Assembly (NCBI RefSeq): GCF_008180615.1
Contig: NZ_VTEH01000012.1
Coordinates: 55,051-119,050, forward strand
From: Rossellomorea vietnamensis
GTDB lineage: Bacteria > Bacillota > Bacilli > Bacillales > Bacillaceae_B
Direction of reading: 5' to 3'
Length of the DNA: 64,000 nt
A model generated the notes under the pieces. That model was not told the origin of the DNA. It saw only the letters and a program-made list of their open reading frames with translations, and searched no databases. Made by a program: the position numbers and the translations under genes. Positions within the stretch are counted from its first letter, which is position 1; each line of letters opens with the position of its first letter. Below, one piece after another: positions 16,430-25,573 of this stretch.

Positions 16430-18142
16430 TCACCAAGAAGCATCCATGCCCCACTTCTTCAGCTTTTTCACCAAAGTAGAATGATCAATCCCCAGAGTTT
16501 TCGCGGTCTTTCTTATGGAGGTCTCCTTCTTGAGGGCATCTTTGATCAGGTTTTGCTCGTACTGTTCGACTCTTTGCTTTAGGTTTGTGCTAGTTTCCGA
16601 GTTGTCTCCTGTAATTCTTGCTGCTCTATGGATGTGCGGGGGCAGGTCCGCGGCTTCGATGGTCAGGGGTGGAACCGAGACGATCATGCTTTCCACCAGG
16701 TTTTTGAGTTCGCGAACATTTCCCGGCCAGCTGTAACGCTTCAGCATCTCTCTGGTTTCCGGAGCCATTTCTTTCTGGATGTTATAGGATTTACAAAAAG
16801 AAGTGAAGAAGTGGTCCATCAATACCTCAATATCATCTGGTCTTTCAACCAAGGGCGGAATGTGAATCTCCACGACCTGTAATCGGTAGTATAGATCCTC
16901 CCGGAAGCTGCCTTGATTTACTAACTCTTTTAAATCCTTATTTGTAGCGGAAATGATCCGGATATCCAGCTGCTTTACTTTGCTGCTTCCGATTCTTTGA
17001 ATCTGCTTTTCTTGTATGACACGAAGCAGCTTGACTTGCAGGGGCAGGGGAAGTTCTCCGATTTCATCCAGTAGGACGGTGCCTTTGTCAGCGAGTTCCA
17101 GTAATCCGATTTTTCCGTCTGAATTCGCGCCTGTGAAAGCTCCCTTTTCATAACCGAATAATTCGGATTCCAGCAGGTGCTCCGGGATGGCCCCGCAGTT
17201 CACTTTTATGAAGGGCTTATCTTTTCTGTCACTGTAATCATGGATTAAATTAGCCAGTACTTCTTTTCCTGCGCCGGTAGGTCCGAGCAGAAGGAGGCTG
17301 GTGGGGAAAGGGGCGACTTGTTTAACTTTATGGATGATTTCCGTCAATTGGCTGCTTTGGAAAATGACTTTTTCACCGGTTTCGTCAACAGAATAGGTGA
17401 ATCGATTATGATTCATCTCTGAAAAGCTTTTGGCTTTTCTCAGTTCTTTGCTCATTTGCGTCAGCTGTGTGATATCCCGGACGCTCGTAACGATCATTTC
17501 AATGCTGCCGGAGTCATCCAGCACCGGATTTCCTGTTACGATGACATCTTTTTTGTTATCAATTTTTTGCAGGATGGACAACGGCTTTTTTTCTTCTAAA
17601 ACTAACAGGGAAACGGATTGGTCAAAATAACCTTCTTTCATCAGGTCGGCCATATGATTGCCAATCAGATCATTCCGATTAAAGCCTGTTATTTCTTCAT
17701 AGGCGGAATTGACGAATAAAGTGAGTCCGTTTTTATCCACAACATAGATGCCGTCAGCTGAGGATTCAATGACCTGTTCCATCTGCTTCAGCAAGACCCG
17801 GTAATGTTCCATTTGTGAGATTTCCTGAAGGACACCCACCGCGCCCATCAATCTTCCGTCCTGGTACAGCGGGGTCCGGTTCACCATATACTGGGCACCG
17901 GCAATCTCCATTTTCACACCGATTGAACTCTGCTCCGTTTCCAATACCTTGTGCAGTTCAGAGTTCGGGATAAATTCTCTGATGTCTTGTCCTGTATAGT
18001 CTTCATCTCCGTTACATAATAGATTGCTTGCGGAGGGATTCATAAATAGTATTCTACGATCCCGGTCCACCACAATCACACCATTGGTCATGGAGGCAAA
18101 AGTACTTTTTAGAATATCTTTATCCATGATAACGTTCTGCAC
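16430..18142 (-). CDS. Sigma-54-dependent PAS/AAA+ enhancer-binding regulator
   Basis: Two PAS-like sensor regions (about residues 8-110 and 120-225) precede an AAA+ domain with Walker A GPTGAGKE, the sigma-54 contact loop GAFTGA and the arginine-finger region, and a Fis-type helix-turn-helix at the C-terminus (LGIDHSTLVKKLKKW). It remodels sigma-54 RNA polymerase at the divergent promoter. GTG 18142 has GGTGGG 6 bases upstream; the ATG at 18148 would touch that site. Three palindromes and a consensus -24/-12 promoter in the divergent region make the downstream operon its target. The PAS ligand is unknown, probably a pathway substrate. Confidence 0.93.
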   Translation of the reverse strand: MQNVIMDKDILKSTFASMTNGVIVVDRDRRILFMNPSASNLLCNGDEDYTGQDIREFIPNSELHKVLETEQSSIGVKMEIAGAQYMVNRTPLYQDGRLMGAVGVLQEISQMEHYRVLLKQMEQVIESSADGIYVVDKNGLTLFVNSAYEEITGFNRNDLIGNHMADLMKEGYFDQSVSLLVLEEKKPLSILQKIDNKKDVIVTGNPVLDDSGSIEMIVTSVRDITQLTQMSKELRKAKSFSEMNHNRFTYSVDETGEKVIFQSSQLTEIIHKVKQVAPFPTSLLLLGPTGAGKEVLANLIHDYSDRKDKPFIKVNCGAIPEHLLESELFGYEKGAFTGANSDGKIGLLELADKGTVLLDEIGELPLPLQVKLLRVIQEKQIQRIGSSKVKQLDIRIISATNKDLKELVNQGSFREDLYYRLQVVEIHIPPLVERPDDIEVLMDHFFTSFCKSYNIQKEMAPETREMLKRYSWPGNVRELKNLVESMIVSVPPLTIEAADLPPHIHRAARITGDNSETSTNLKQRVEQYEQNLIKDALKKETSIRKTAKTLGIDHSTLVKKLKKWGMDASW

Positions 18143-18161
18143 AATCATCCCACCCGTACCT

Positions 18162-18254
18162 GTTGAATTTTGTCACCGCCTGGTGAATATTATCACCGCT
18201 TCAGAAAGCGCTTACAATAAAGCGTAAAGCATCTCTTTGGTGAATTTTATCACC
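18162..18254 (+). promoter_or_regulatory. Three palindromic enhancer (UAS) sites
   Basis: Near-identical 16-bp sites occur at 18162-18177 (GTTGAATTTTGTCACC), 18182-18197 (GGTGAATATTATCACC) and 18239-18254 (GGTGAATTTTATCACC). Two are perfect GGTGA/TCACC palindromes. They lie about 50-145 bp upstream of the -24 box, the range used by enhancer-binding proteins. Confidence 0.85.
18203..18216 (+). promoter_or_regulatory. Candidate cre (CcpA) site
   Basis: AGAAAGCGCTTACA differs from the cre consensus TGAAAGCGCTTACA type by one or two bases. It sits between the second and third enhancer sites, so catabolite repression of the regulator, the operon or both is plausible. Confidence 0.6.
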
Positions 18255-18305
18255 ACCTGAAGAAAATCTCAATTTATAAACCTTGTTATCACACTATTTT
18301 AACAG

Positions 18306-18322
18306 TTGGCACAACTCTTGCA
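18306..18322 (+). promoter_or_regulatory. Sigma-54 (-24/-12) promoter
   Basis: TTGGCAC and TTGCA separated by five bases match the SigL/sigma-54 consensus TGGCAC-N5-TTGCA exactly. It lies 30 bases before the aldehyde dehydrogenase start. Confidence 0.92.
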
Positions 18323-18351
18323 TGTAAGTAAGTGAAGGAGGTTAGGAATCT

Positions 18352-19779
18352 ATGAAGACAAGAGGGTTATTGATTAACGGCAAAACGGTAGAAAAAGAGA
18401 GAACATACCCCCTTCGCTCTCCATTTGATGGAGAACTGCTGGCGAATATCAGCATGGCGGACGAACAGGATGTTGAGCAGGCGATAGAAGGCGCACATTC
18501 AGCCTTTGAAATCATGAGTAAGATGCCTGCCTATAAACGAGCGGAAATCCTATCCAAGGTGTCGGATATCCTTCGCAGCCGCAAAGAGGAGATGGCCCAG
18601 GTCATTGCAAAAGAAGCAGGCAAGCCGATCGGGACCGCCAGAGGAGAAATCGACCGGACCATAGTAACCTACCAACTCGCTGCAGAAGAAGCGAAAAGGA
18701 TCTATGGGGAAACGATTCCGATGGATGCAGCGCCAGGAGGGGAAAATCGGTTAGGTTTCACCTGGAGAGAGCCGTTGGGAGTGGTAACGGCAATCAGTCC
18801 ATTCAACTTTCCTTTCAATCTGGTGGCACATAAGCTTGGCCCTGCCTTCGCAGCCGGAAATACCATCGTCTTGAAGCCTGCGGAACAGACCCCGCTCAGC
18901 GCCTTTTACATCGCCGAAATTTTTAAACAGGCGGGTCTTCCCGAAGGTGCGTTATCAGTCGTGACCGGAAGCGGCAAAGAACTGAGCGATGCTTTGATTA
19001 CAGATGAGAGAGTCAAGAAGGTGACTTTTACCGGCAGTGCCGCGGTAGGGAAATTGATCAAGGAGAAAGCGGGACTCCGCAAAGTTACCTTGGAGCTTGG
19101 TTCCAACTCAGGATTGATCATTGAACCGGATGTGCCTGTGGAGAAAATTGTCCAGAGATGTGTCGATGGTGCCTTCGGATTCGCGGGACAGGTCTGCATC
19201 TCCCTTCAAAGAATTTATGTTCATCAATCCATTTACCAGGAATTCAGCGAACAGTTCATTGAAAAAGCGAAGGGGCTGAAAACCGGAGATCCACTGGATG
19301 AAACGACGGATATCAGCGCGATGATCAGCAGGGAAGAAGCGGTACGGATTGAATCATGGATAGAGGAAGCAGTGGATCAGGGGGCGTCAGTCGGATTGGG
19401 TGGAACCCGGGAAGGCTCTGTTTTTACTCCTACCGTCATGCTGGATGTGACCAATGATATGGCTGTTTCATGTCAGGAAACCTTTGCTCCCGTCGTATCA
19501 ATCGTTCCTTATGAGAACTTGGATGATGCGATCCACATGGTCAATGATTCTGTGTACGGCCTCAATGTGGCTATTTATACTCAGAATATCAACAATGCGA
19601 TGAAAGCAGCTAAAGAACTGCAAGCAGGCGGTGTCATCATCAATGATATCCCTACCTTCAGATTGGATCACATGCCATATGGAGGGGTAAAAGAGAGCGG
19701 CTACGGCCGTGAAGGAATCAAATATGCTGTTGAGGAAATGACAGAATTAAAATTTGTCACGATTAAAACCACATTCTAA
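18352..19779 (+). CDS. NAD(P)-dependent aldehyde dehydrogenase (candidate succinate-semialdehyde dehydrogenase)
   Basis: A 475-residue ALDH with the nucleotide-binding FTGSAAVG (226-233), general base E248 in LELG and nucleophile C282 in GQVCIS. It oxidises an aldehyde to an acid in the cytosol. AAGGAGG is 10 bases before the ATG. As first gene of a sigma-54 operon with a lactonase and an iron alcohol dehydrogenase, it fits the role of AttK/BlcA, oxidising succinate semialdehyde to succinate. By sequence wording alone (GQVCISLQRI) it also resembles lactaldehyde-type ALDHs, so the substrate is inferred from context. Confidence 0.9.
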   Translation: MKTRGLLINGKTVEKERTYPLRSPFDGELLANISMADEQDVEQAIEGAHSAFEIMSKMPAYKRAEILSKVSDILRSRKEEMAQVIAKEAGKPIGTARGEIDRTIVTYQLAAEEAKRIYGETIPMDAAPGGENRLGFTWREPLGVVTAISPFNFPFNLVAHKLGPAFAAGNTIVLKPAEQTPLSAFYIAEIFKQAGLPEGALSVVTGSGKELSDALITDERVKKVTFTGSAAVGKLIKEKAGLRKVTLELGSNSGLIIEPDVPVEKIVQRCVDGAFGFAGQVCISLQRIYVHQSIYQEFSEQFIEKAKGLKTGDPLDETTDISAMISREEAVRIESWIEEAVDQGASVGLGGTREGSVFTPTVMLDVTNDMAVSCQETFAPVVSIVPYENLDDAIHMVNDSVYGLNVAIYTQNINNAMKAAKELQAGGVIINDIPTFRLDHMPYGGVKESGYGREGIKYAVEEMTELKFVTIKTTF

Positions 19780-19791
19780 GGAGGAAGAAAA

Positions 19792-20637
19792 ATGAACATT
19801 ATTACACCAAAACCAAAGCTGTATGTTATGGATAATGGACGAATGAAAATGGACAAGAACTGGATGATCGCCATGCATAATCCCGCAACGATTAACAATC
19901 CAAATGCACAGACAGAGTTCGTTGAGTTCCCTGTGTACACAGTACTGATCGACCATCCAGAAGGAAAAATCCTCTTTGATACAGCTTGTAATCCAAACTC
20001 GATGGGAGCAGAAGGACGATGGGGAGAAGCGACTCAGCAGATGTTCCCGATTTCCATGAGTGAAGAATGCTATCTTCATAACCGTTTGGAGCAGTTGAAT
20101 GTAAGACCAGAAGAGATCAAATATGTCGTTGCGTCCCATCTTCACTTGGACCACGCCGGCTGCCTGGAGATGTTCACCAATGCCAAAATCATCGTCCATG
20201 AAGACGAATTGAACGGAACTCTTCAAACCTATGCCCGCAACCAGAAAGAAGGAGCCTATGTATGGGGTGATATTGATGCATGGATCAAAAACAACCTGCA
20301 GTGGAAGACCGTAAAACGGACAGAAGATAACCTGCAGCTGGCAGAAGGAATCAAGCTGTTGAATTTCGGAAGCGGCCATGCCTGGGGAATGCTCGGCCTC
20401 CATATCGATATGCCGGAAACAGGCGGAATCATCCTTGCCTCTGATGCCGTCTACACAGCCGAAAGCTTCGGACCGCCAATCAAGCCGCCAGGAATTCTCT
20501 ATGATTCAGTGGGCTACTCAAGCGCCGTTGAAAAAATCCGCAGAATCGCCAGAGAAACCAATTCAGATGTATGGTTCGGACATGATTCAGAGCAATTCAA
20601 GAATTTCCGCAAATCCACCGAAGGCTATTACGAATAA
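19792..20637 (+). CDS. Metallo-beta-lactamase-fold lactonase (AttM/AhlD-like)
   Basis: The 281-residue protein has the dinuclear zinc motif HLHLDH (116-121), a later His in GSGHAWG (196), the bridging Asp in SDAVY (218) and H264 in FGHD. This is the set found in N-acyl-homoserine-lactone/gamma-butyrolactone lactonases. It should open a lactone ring to the hydroxy acid. A GGAGG precedes the ATG, 12 bases after the dehydrogenase stop. Between an ALDH and an iron ADH it matches AttM/BlcC. Quorum quenching may be a side activity rather than the main role. Confidence 0.88.
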   Translation: MNIITPKPKLYVMDNGRMKMDKNWMIAMHNPATINNPNAQTEFVEFPVYTVLIDHPEGKILFDTACNPNSMGAEGRWGEATQQMFPISMSEECYLHNRLEQLNVRPEEIKYVVASHLHLDHAGCLEMFTNAKIIVHEDELNGTLQTYARNQKEGAYVWGDIDAWIKNNLQWKTVKRTEDNLQLAEGIKLLNFGSGHAWGMLGLHIDMPETGGIILASDAVYTAESFGPPIKPPGILYDSVGYSSAVEKIRRIARETNSDVWFGHDSEQFKNFRKSTEGYYE

Positions 20638-20651
20638 AAGGAGGAACAAGG

Positions 20652-21830
20652 ATGAGTTTTTCAAAACTGGTATTCGCTCCTTTAAGTTATACAGGATGGG
20701 GTTCATTAGAGCAGCTTGTGCCTGAAGTGCAAAAGTATGCTCCTGAAAAAATCCTCGTTGTGACCGATCCTTTGCTGGCTGACATCGGCCTGGCAAAACG
20801 AGTGACAGACCCTCTGGAGGAGAACGGATTCAATGTGACTCTGTACACAGACGTAGTACCGGAGCCTCCTTTGGAAACAGGGGAAAAGCTGGTATCCTTT
20901 ACCCGCGAAGGAAAGTTTGAACTGGTGATCGGCGTCGGCGGGGGAAGCGCAATGGACCTCGCCAAGCTTGCAGCTGTAATGGCTGCCCATGAAGGCCCGG
21001 CTGCAGATTATTTGAATCTATCAGGAACGAAACAGGTAGAACACAAAGGTCTGCCTAAAATTTTGATTCCAACGACCTCCGGGACAGGCTCAGAGGTGAC
21101 GAATATCTCTGTCCTTTCATTAGAGTCAACCAAGGATGTCGTCACCCACGATTACCTGCTGGCGGATGTCGCAATTGTCGATCCGGAATTAACCGTCTCG
21201 GTCCCGCCGAAAGTAACGGCCGCAACAGGGATCGACGCCCTGACTCATGCAGTCGAGGCTTACGTGTCAATTAACGCCAGCCCGACATCGGACGGACTTG
21301 CTCTCCAAGCGATAAGACTGATTGCCCGCTCAATCAGGACAGCCGTCAAGGACGGAGAAAATAAACAAGCCCGTATTGATATGAGCCACGGCAGCTATAT
21401 CGCCGGACTGGCTTTCTTCAATGCCGGAGTAGCGGGAGTCCATGCACTGGCCTATCCGCTTGGGGGACAATTTCATATTTCCCACGGTGAATCCAATGCC
21501 GTCCTGCTGCCCTACGTCATGGGTTACATCCGAAAAAGCTGCACCACGCGTATGGCCGACATACTGAATGCCCTGGGAGGAAACTCTCTCTACTTATCAG
21601 ATGATGAAGCTTCCTATAAGTGTGTCGAGGAACTCGTCCGGCTCGTCAAAGATGTCGGCATTCCTCAGACTCTATCAGAATTCGATATACCCGAATCAGC
21701 TCTGGAAAGCCTGAATCAGGACGGAGTGAAGCAAAAAAGGCTGCTTGCCAGAAGCCCGCTTCCTTTAGGAGAAGAGGATATCCGGAAGATTTACAGGTCC
21801 GCGTTTGAAGGCAATGTAGTTGAGGGGTAG
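20652..21830 (+). CDS. Iron-containing alcohol dehydrogenase
   Basis: The 392-residue protein has the group III ADH motifs: GVGGGSAMDLAK (about 96-107), TTSGTGSEVT (about 139-148), GIDALTHAVEAY with metal-binding His, and HGESNAVLLP. AAAGGAGG lies just before the ATG, 14 bases after the lactonase stop. In the attKLM-like reading it equals AttL/BlcB, oxidising gamma-hydroxybutyrate to succinate semialdehyde. It is the last gene of the operon; a hairpin repeat about 100 bases on likely terminates transcription. Confidence 0.9.
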   Translation: MSFSKLVFAPLSYTGWGSLEQLVPEVQKYAPEKILVVTDPLLADIGLAKRVTDPLEENGFNVTLYTDVVPEPPLETGEKLVSFTREGKFELVIGVGGGSAMDLAKLAAVMAAHEGPAADYLNLSGTKQVEHKGLPKILIPTTSGTGSEVTNISVLSLESTKDVVTHDYLLADVAIVDPELTVSVPPKVTAATGIDALTHAVEAYVSINASPTSDGLALQAIRLIARSIRTAVKDGENKQARIDMSHGSYIAGLAFFNAGVAGVHALAYPLGGQFHISHGESNAVLLPYVMGYIRKSCTTRMADILNALGGNSLYLSDDEASYKCVEELVRLVKDVGIPQTLSEFDIPESALESLNQDGVKQKRLLARSPLPLGEEDIRKIYRSAFEGNVVEG

Positions 21831-21924
21831 TGCGTAGTAGAATTCCTGTAGTACCAGGTGTGCTTGTGAGGTGCAAGACGGAAAATCGCAGGCCAGATCA
21901 AACCTCACAGTACAATTCCAAGTT

Positions 21925-22194
21925 AGAACGGCTGAGAGATGTAATAATCTCTCAGCCTTTTTCTGAAAATAAAGGAGTTGAAAAGGAAGTCTGAAAAATA
22001 AGGGGAGAAATTCCCCTTATTTACGGAATAGTGCCCAAAATCAGCCTGAATAGAGGGAGAAATTCCCGCTATTCTCTTAAAAACCGGGAAAATAGCCTGT
22101 TTTTCAGCGCTTAAGGGGAAAATTTCCCCTTATCTACGCAGGAATAGAGTCCAACTTTGCATTTAACGGGAAAATCTCCCCTTATTTTTGATGA
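21925..22194. repeat. 270-bp multi-palindrome repeat, copy 3
   Basis: Close to copy 1 (9188-9456) along its whole length, including AATAGAGTCCAACTTTGCAT and AACGGGAAAATCTCCCC. The leading GGCTGAGAGAT / ATCTCTCAGCC hairpin with TTTTT probably ends the sigma-54 operon. Confidence 0.85.
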
Positions 22195-22267
22195 AATGTG
22201 TTGGTTACTAAATTAGTTCAAGCCCTGGGCCCTATCACCTAAATGAATTGTAGTTTATGCTCCTTCC

Positions 22268-22296
22268 TTGTTTCCCTAATTCTCCCAAACTATAAT
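22268..22296 (+). promoter_or_regulatory. Candidate SigA promoter
   Basis: TTGTTT (22268-22273) and TATAAT (22291-22296) are 17 bp apart, 40 bases before the ORF at 22337. Confidence 0.5.
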
Positions 22297-22336
22297 AGTA
22301 GTAATAGAAGCTAGAAATTAAAGGGGTGAAGACAGT

Positions 22337-22939
22337 TTGGCAAAACTACCAATCAAACCAATTGTAAAACTAGCCAAAACCCATGGGCCGGCAGCTGTTA
22401 AGTTCGTTAAGAAGCACGGACCCGCGATATCACAAGGAGCAGCCTTTGTGGGCAGCGCCGGCAAAATGGCAAAGGATTTTCGGAAAAACAGAAAAGAGTC
22501 TGAGCAGTACCTGGAGAAAAACCATCCTCGAAAAATCCGTTTTCAACAGTATAAAACGAAAATATTGCCTGATCTTCATAACATGAATAGATTAGAACTT
22601 TTTAAAGGTAAATTAGAAGTTGAAGGTTTTATTGCGCAAATCAAAGAGGAAGAAAAGAAGGAGGCAGGTGTGAAAAAGCCGCTCCATTCCAAGCGCCTGA
22701 AAGACTGGAACGATATATTAATTCAAATTGAGGCGAAAATAGCGAATAAGGATTACCAGGAATATATCATGATCTATAATAATCCTTCCTATCATAGTGA
22801 GTACTTTAAAGGGTATGAAAGACAGCTGAAAAAGTTCAAAAGCTTAGCGGAAAATCAAGACAACGACGAACTGTATGAATTTCTTCTTACACATACAAAA
22901 AGAAGCAGAGAAGAAATCAAGGTCGATTTTTCACTGTGA
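22337..22939 (+). CDS. Hypothetical protein with glycine-rich N-terminus
   Basis: A 200-residue protein starting at TTG with AAAGGGGTG about 8 bases upstream. The N-terminal third is basic with repeated HGPA wording (THGPAAVKFVKKHGPAIS, residues 15-32) and small residues, which could be an amphipathic or membrane-associating segment. The rest is charged and helical. I recognise no domain. It has its own promoter and terminator and no functional neighbours. Confidence 0.75.
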   Translation: MAKLPIKPIVKLAKTHGPAAVKFVKKHGPAISQGAAFVGSAGKMAKDFRKNRKESEQYLEKNHPRKIRFQQYKTKILPDLHNMNRLELFKGKLEVEGFIAQIKEEEKKEAGVKKPLHSKRLKDWNDILIQIEAKIANKDYQEYIMIYNNPSYHSEYFKGYERQLKKFKSLAENQDNDELYEFLLTHTKRSREEIKVDFSL

Positions 22940-22950
22940 ATCAATTCTAA

Positions 22951-22984
22951 AAAGGCAGACAAATCAAAAGGTCCATCTGCCTTT
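22951..22984. terminator. Bidirectional terminator
   Basis: AAAGGCAGA (22951-22959) pairs with TCTGCCTTT (22976-22984). T-rich flanks on both strands let it serve the convergent genes on either side. Confidence 0.75.
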
Positions 22985-22992
22985 ATCCACAT

Positions 22993-24078
22993 TTACTGCC
23001 CCACCAACGGATACGTCCTGATTTCCTGCGCCGTATCGTTCACTAAACGAATTTCCCACGCATTAAAGTCAAGCGCGGCAAGCTGCATGGCGTTTTCAAA
23101 CACCGTGCGGTCAGCTTCTGTAATGGTCTCCTCATCCATCGTATATTGAACAGTCGCATTTCCGTTTTGGAGTGAAGCGCTCACGATTTCCAATCCTTCT
23201 ACAATGGCTGAAGAGTAGAATGTGTCTTCATTTTCCACTGTGCCCATCGCTTCTACCGTCTCCGGGAGGGATAGAGGCTCTCCGTTTTCATTCTCAACCT
23301 GCTCCTCTAAGTCCCCGCCGGGCAGGAATAGAGTCTGCTCTGTGTCTTTGTCGTAAATCGTATAGTACCCGCGCGAAAGTCCTCTTTCGTCTTTGATGAT
23401 GATGGGCTTATCAATTGGGCTTTGCGCTACAATGATGTCTTCCTCGCCATCGGGATTGGTGAAAATAATTTCTTCAATGCCATAGAAACCGCTGATCCCG
23501 ACTAACGAGTCATAGAATAGAGTCGTCTGTGCAGAAGTTGTGGATAACTGATTTCCTTCTACATTAAAATGCACCTGAAGCCTTGGCCATTCTGCAGATA
23601 TCTCAGTAAAGGAGCCAAGGATCTCTTGTTCAGAAGGATCATTTTCGATAAGCGACGTCTTTAACCGTTCTTCGGGTGAAAGGTTTTCCCCTTCTTCACG
23701 TGTAATCGTATAGGCTGTAAGAAACTCGGTCCCTGTATCGTACGGGTGTGAGTCAATGAAATAATTCGGAGTGATTTGAGCTCCTCCGTAGGTGTCAGAA
23801 TTATCATCACCGTCTTCATTTGAGGCTTCGCCAGCTTCATTTGAGGAATCATCGCCTTCACTTGTGGATTCGTCTTCCATGTCCTCTTGCTCAGTGGTGT
23901 CTTCATCACTAGTTCCCTCGGTTTCCAGTTCGTCCGTATCCTCTGTCACTGCGGCATCTTGAGAGTTTTCATCAAGAGCTTCGTCACCTTGGCCGGTTGC
24001 ACCGTTTTCAGAGTTTTGGCAGCTTACCAGCAGAAAAGCAATAGAAGCCATTCCAGCTATCCTGGTTATTTTCTTCAC
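22993..24078 (-). CDS. Secreted lipoprotein with acidic linker
   Basis: A signal peptide with lipobox LLVSC puts Cys near residue 20, so the 361-residue protein is likely anchored to the outer face of the membrane. Residues of about 25-95 are a low-complexity Asp/Glu/Ser/Thr linker. The C-terminal part has two related halves rich in beta-strand patterns (SGFYGIEEIIFTNPDG and VQYTMDEETI), faintly like GerMN modules, which I cannot confirm. Function unknown. It shares a bidirectional terminator with its convergent neighbour. Confidence 0.8.
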   Translation of the reverse strand: MKKITRIAGMASIAFLLVSCQNSENGATGQGDEALDENSQDAAVTEDTDELETEGTSDEDTTEQEDMEDESTSEGDDSSNEAGEASNEDGDDNSDTYGGAQITPNYFIDSHPYDTGTEFLTAYTITREEGENLSPEERLKTSLIENDPSEQEILGSFTEISAEWPRLQVHFNVEGNQLSTTSAQTTLFYDSLVGISGFYGIEEIIFTNPDGEEDIIVAQSPIDKPIIIKDERGLSRGYYTIYDKDTEQTLFLPGGDLEEQVENENGEPLSLPETVEAMGTVENEDTFYSSAIVEGLEIVSASLQNGNATVQYTMDEETITEADRTVFENAMQLAALDFNAWEIRLVNDTAQEIRTYPLVGQ

Positions 24079-24146
24079 TCCTAATTCCCCCTTTTTTTCC
24101 TATGTACCCTATCCTGGGATATTAAACAGATAATTACATATTTAGA

Positions 24147-24180
24147 ACAGAGGGACAGGTTCCTCGTCCTACCAAATATT
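24147..24180. repeat. Copy of GGGACAGGTTCCTCGTCC repeat
   Basis: AGAGGGACAGGTTCCTCGTC with CTACCAAATAT matches the copies at 5141 and 26807. In 24079-24377 I see no gene and nothing else beyond a possible weak hairpin. Confidence 0.55.
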
Positions 24181-24377
24181 AACAATTGAAAGGGTGAGTC
24201 AGCAGTAAGGTCACCGAAAGAACTCCAGCTGAATAGCTGTGTAAAGCTTTATCTCCATTGGGTGGCAGAGTCTTTTTATTTTTCAAGAGAATTGTAGAAC
24301 TAACCCTGTCATTTAGGAAGGAATTAATGTACGACAGTTGAATTAGAAAAAGAGACACAACTGGAGGGGAATGATTT

Positions 24378-25466
24378 ATGACGTTAATCACAAACCTGGA
24401 TACACCGACCTTACTGCTCGATTACCAAAAACTCATGAAAAACATTAACGAGATTACAAGCTTTGCAAAAGAGAATAACCTGGCATACCGGCCGCATATC
24501 AAAACACATAAATCCGTCGATATCGCGAAGCTGCAGCTGCAAGCAGGAGCTGTCGGTATAACCACCGCGACCATTCCCGAAGCAGAAGCAATGGCTGCCG
24601 GCGGTATCAAGGACATCCTGATCGCACACCCAATCTCTAGTCCGCAAAAGATTAAGAGATTGATCAACCTTCTGGAGAGAGGCGTGCAGCTGAAAATAAT
24701 AGTAGACAGCAAGGAACAGCTGGTCTATCTGCAAAAGGAACTGGAGCATACACCTTTTACATTAGAGGTATGGATAAAAATCAATTCCGGTCTGAACAGA
24801 TGCGGCGTGGAACCAGGCAAGGATGCCCTAGTTTTAGCGAAAGAGATAATGATGCATACAAAACTGAAGCTCGGCGGGATCTTAACCCATGCAGGACATT
24901 CCTATGCGGCATCAAGCTCTGAACAGATTGAAAAAATCGGTCTCCAGGAAGGACAGGCAGTCGTCCAAAGTGCCGAGGAGTGTGAGAAAGCGGGGATCCC
25001 CATCCCGGTAAGAAGTGTCGGTTCCACACCGACCTACAAAATCTCGGGGAAAGTGCCGGGAATCACGGAAATCAGGCCGGGGAATGCGGTATTCTTTGAC
25101 GCCATTCAAGTGGGATTAGGCGTAACAACCATTGAAAACTGTGCACTCACGGTTTTGGCTTCTGTCGTGGGTGTTCATCCAGACCGGATTGTCTTTGACA
25201 CAGGAAGCAAAACCCTCTGCCTGGACAAAGGCGCACATGGAAACGAGAGTGTGAAGGGGTTTGGCCATGTGGTCGGGCATCCGGAAGTAACGATTGAACG
25301 GTTGTCGGAAGAACATGGGGTTGGAGTTGTCGCTGGGGAAACTTCCTTAAAATTAAACGATAAGGTGCAGATTATTCCTAATCATGCTTGTACAGTTGCG
25401 AATATGTTTGAGGAGTATGTTGTGTATGAGGGTGGAGAGATAAAGGATGTTTGGAAGGTGGAATAA
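24378..25466 (+). CDS. D-threonine aldolase / D-serine dehydratase-like PLP enzyme
   Basis: The 362-residue protein starts with LDTPTLLLD and RPHIKTHKS, where the Lys carries PLP, typical of the fold-type III alanine-racemase-like group. The C-terminal PNHACTVANMFEEY motif supplies the metal ligands of D-threonine aldolases and D-serine dehydratases. It would cleave or deaminate a D-hydroxy amino acid in the cytosol. GGAGGGG lies before the ATG. It is followed by its own terminator, so monocistronic. The exact substrate cannot be assigned. Confidence 0.87.
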   Translation: MTLITNLDTPTLLLDYQKLMKNINEITSFAKENNLAYRPHIKTHKSVDIAKLQLQAGAVGITTATIPEAEAMAAGGIKDILIAHPISSPQKIKRLINLLERGVQLKIIVDSKEQLVYLQKELEHTPFTLEVWIKINSGLNRCGVEPGKDALVLAKEIMMHTKLKLGGILTHAGHSYAASSSEQIEKIGLQEGQAVVQSAEECEKAGIPIPVRSVGSTPTYKISGKVPGITEIRPGNAVFFDAIQVGLGVTTIENCALTVLASVVGVHPDRIVFDTGSKTLCLDKGAHGNESVKGFGHVVGHPEVTIERLSEEHGVGVVAGETSLKLNDKVQIIPNHACTVANMFEEYVVYEGGEIKDVWKVE

Positions 25467-25530
25467 GATGACATTAGGGGAGATTTGAAAAAAGATAGAA
25501 GAATTTTGGTCAACCGAATAACACAAAAAG

Positions 25531-25559
25531 AAAAAGGCACTTATTTAAGTGTCTTTTTT
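25531..25559 (+). terminator. Rho-independent terminator
   Basis: AAAAAGGCACTT pairs with AAGTGTCTTTTTT; the last T run is the tract on the plus strand. Confidence 0.85.
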
Positions 25560-25573
25560 GTCCTGACTATTTG

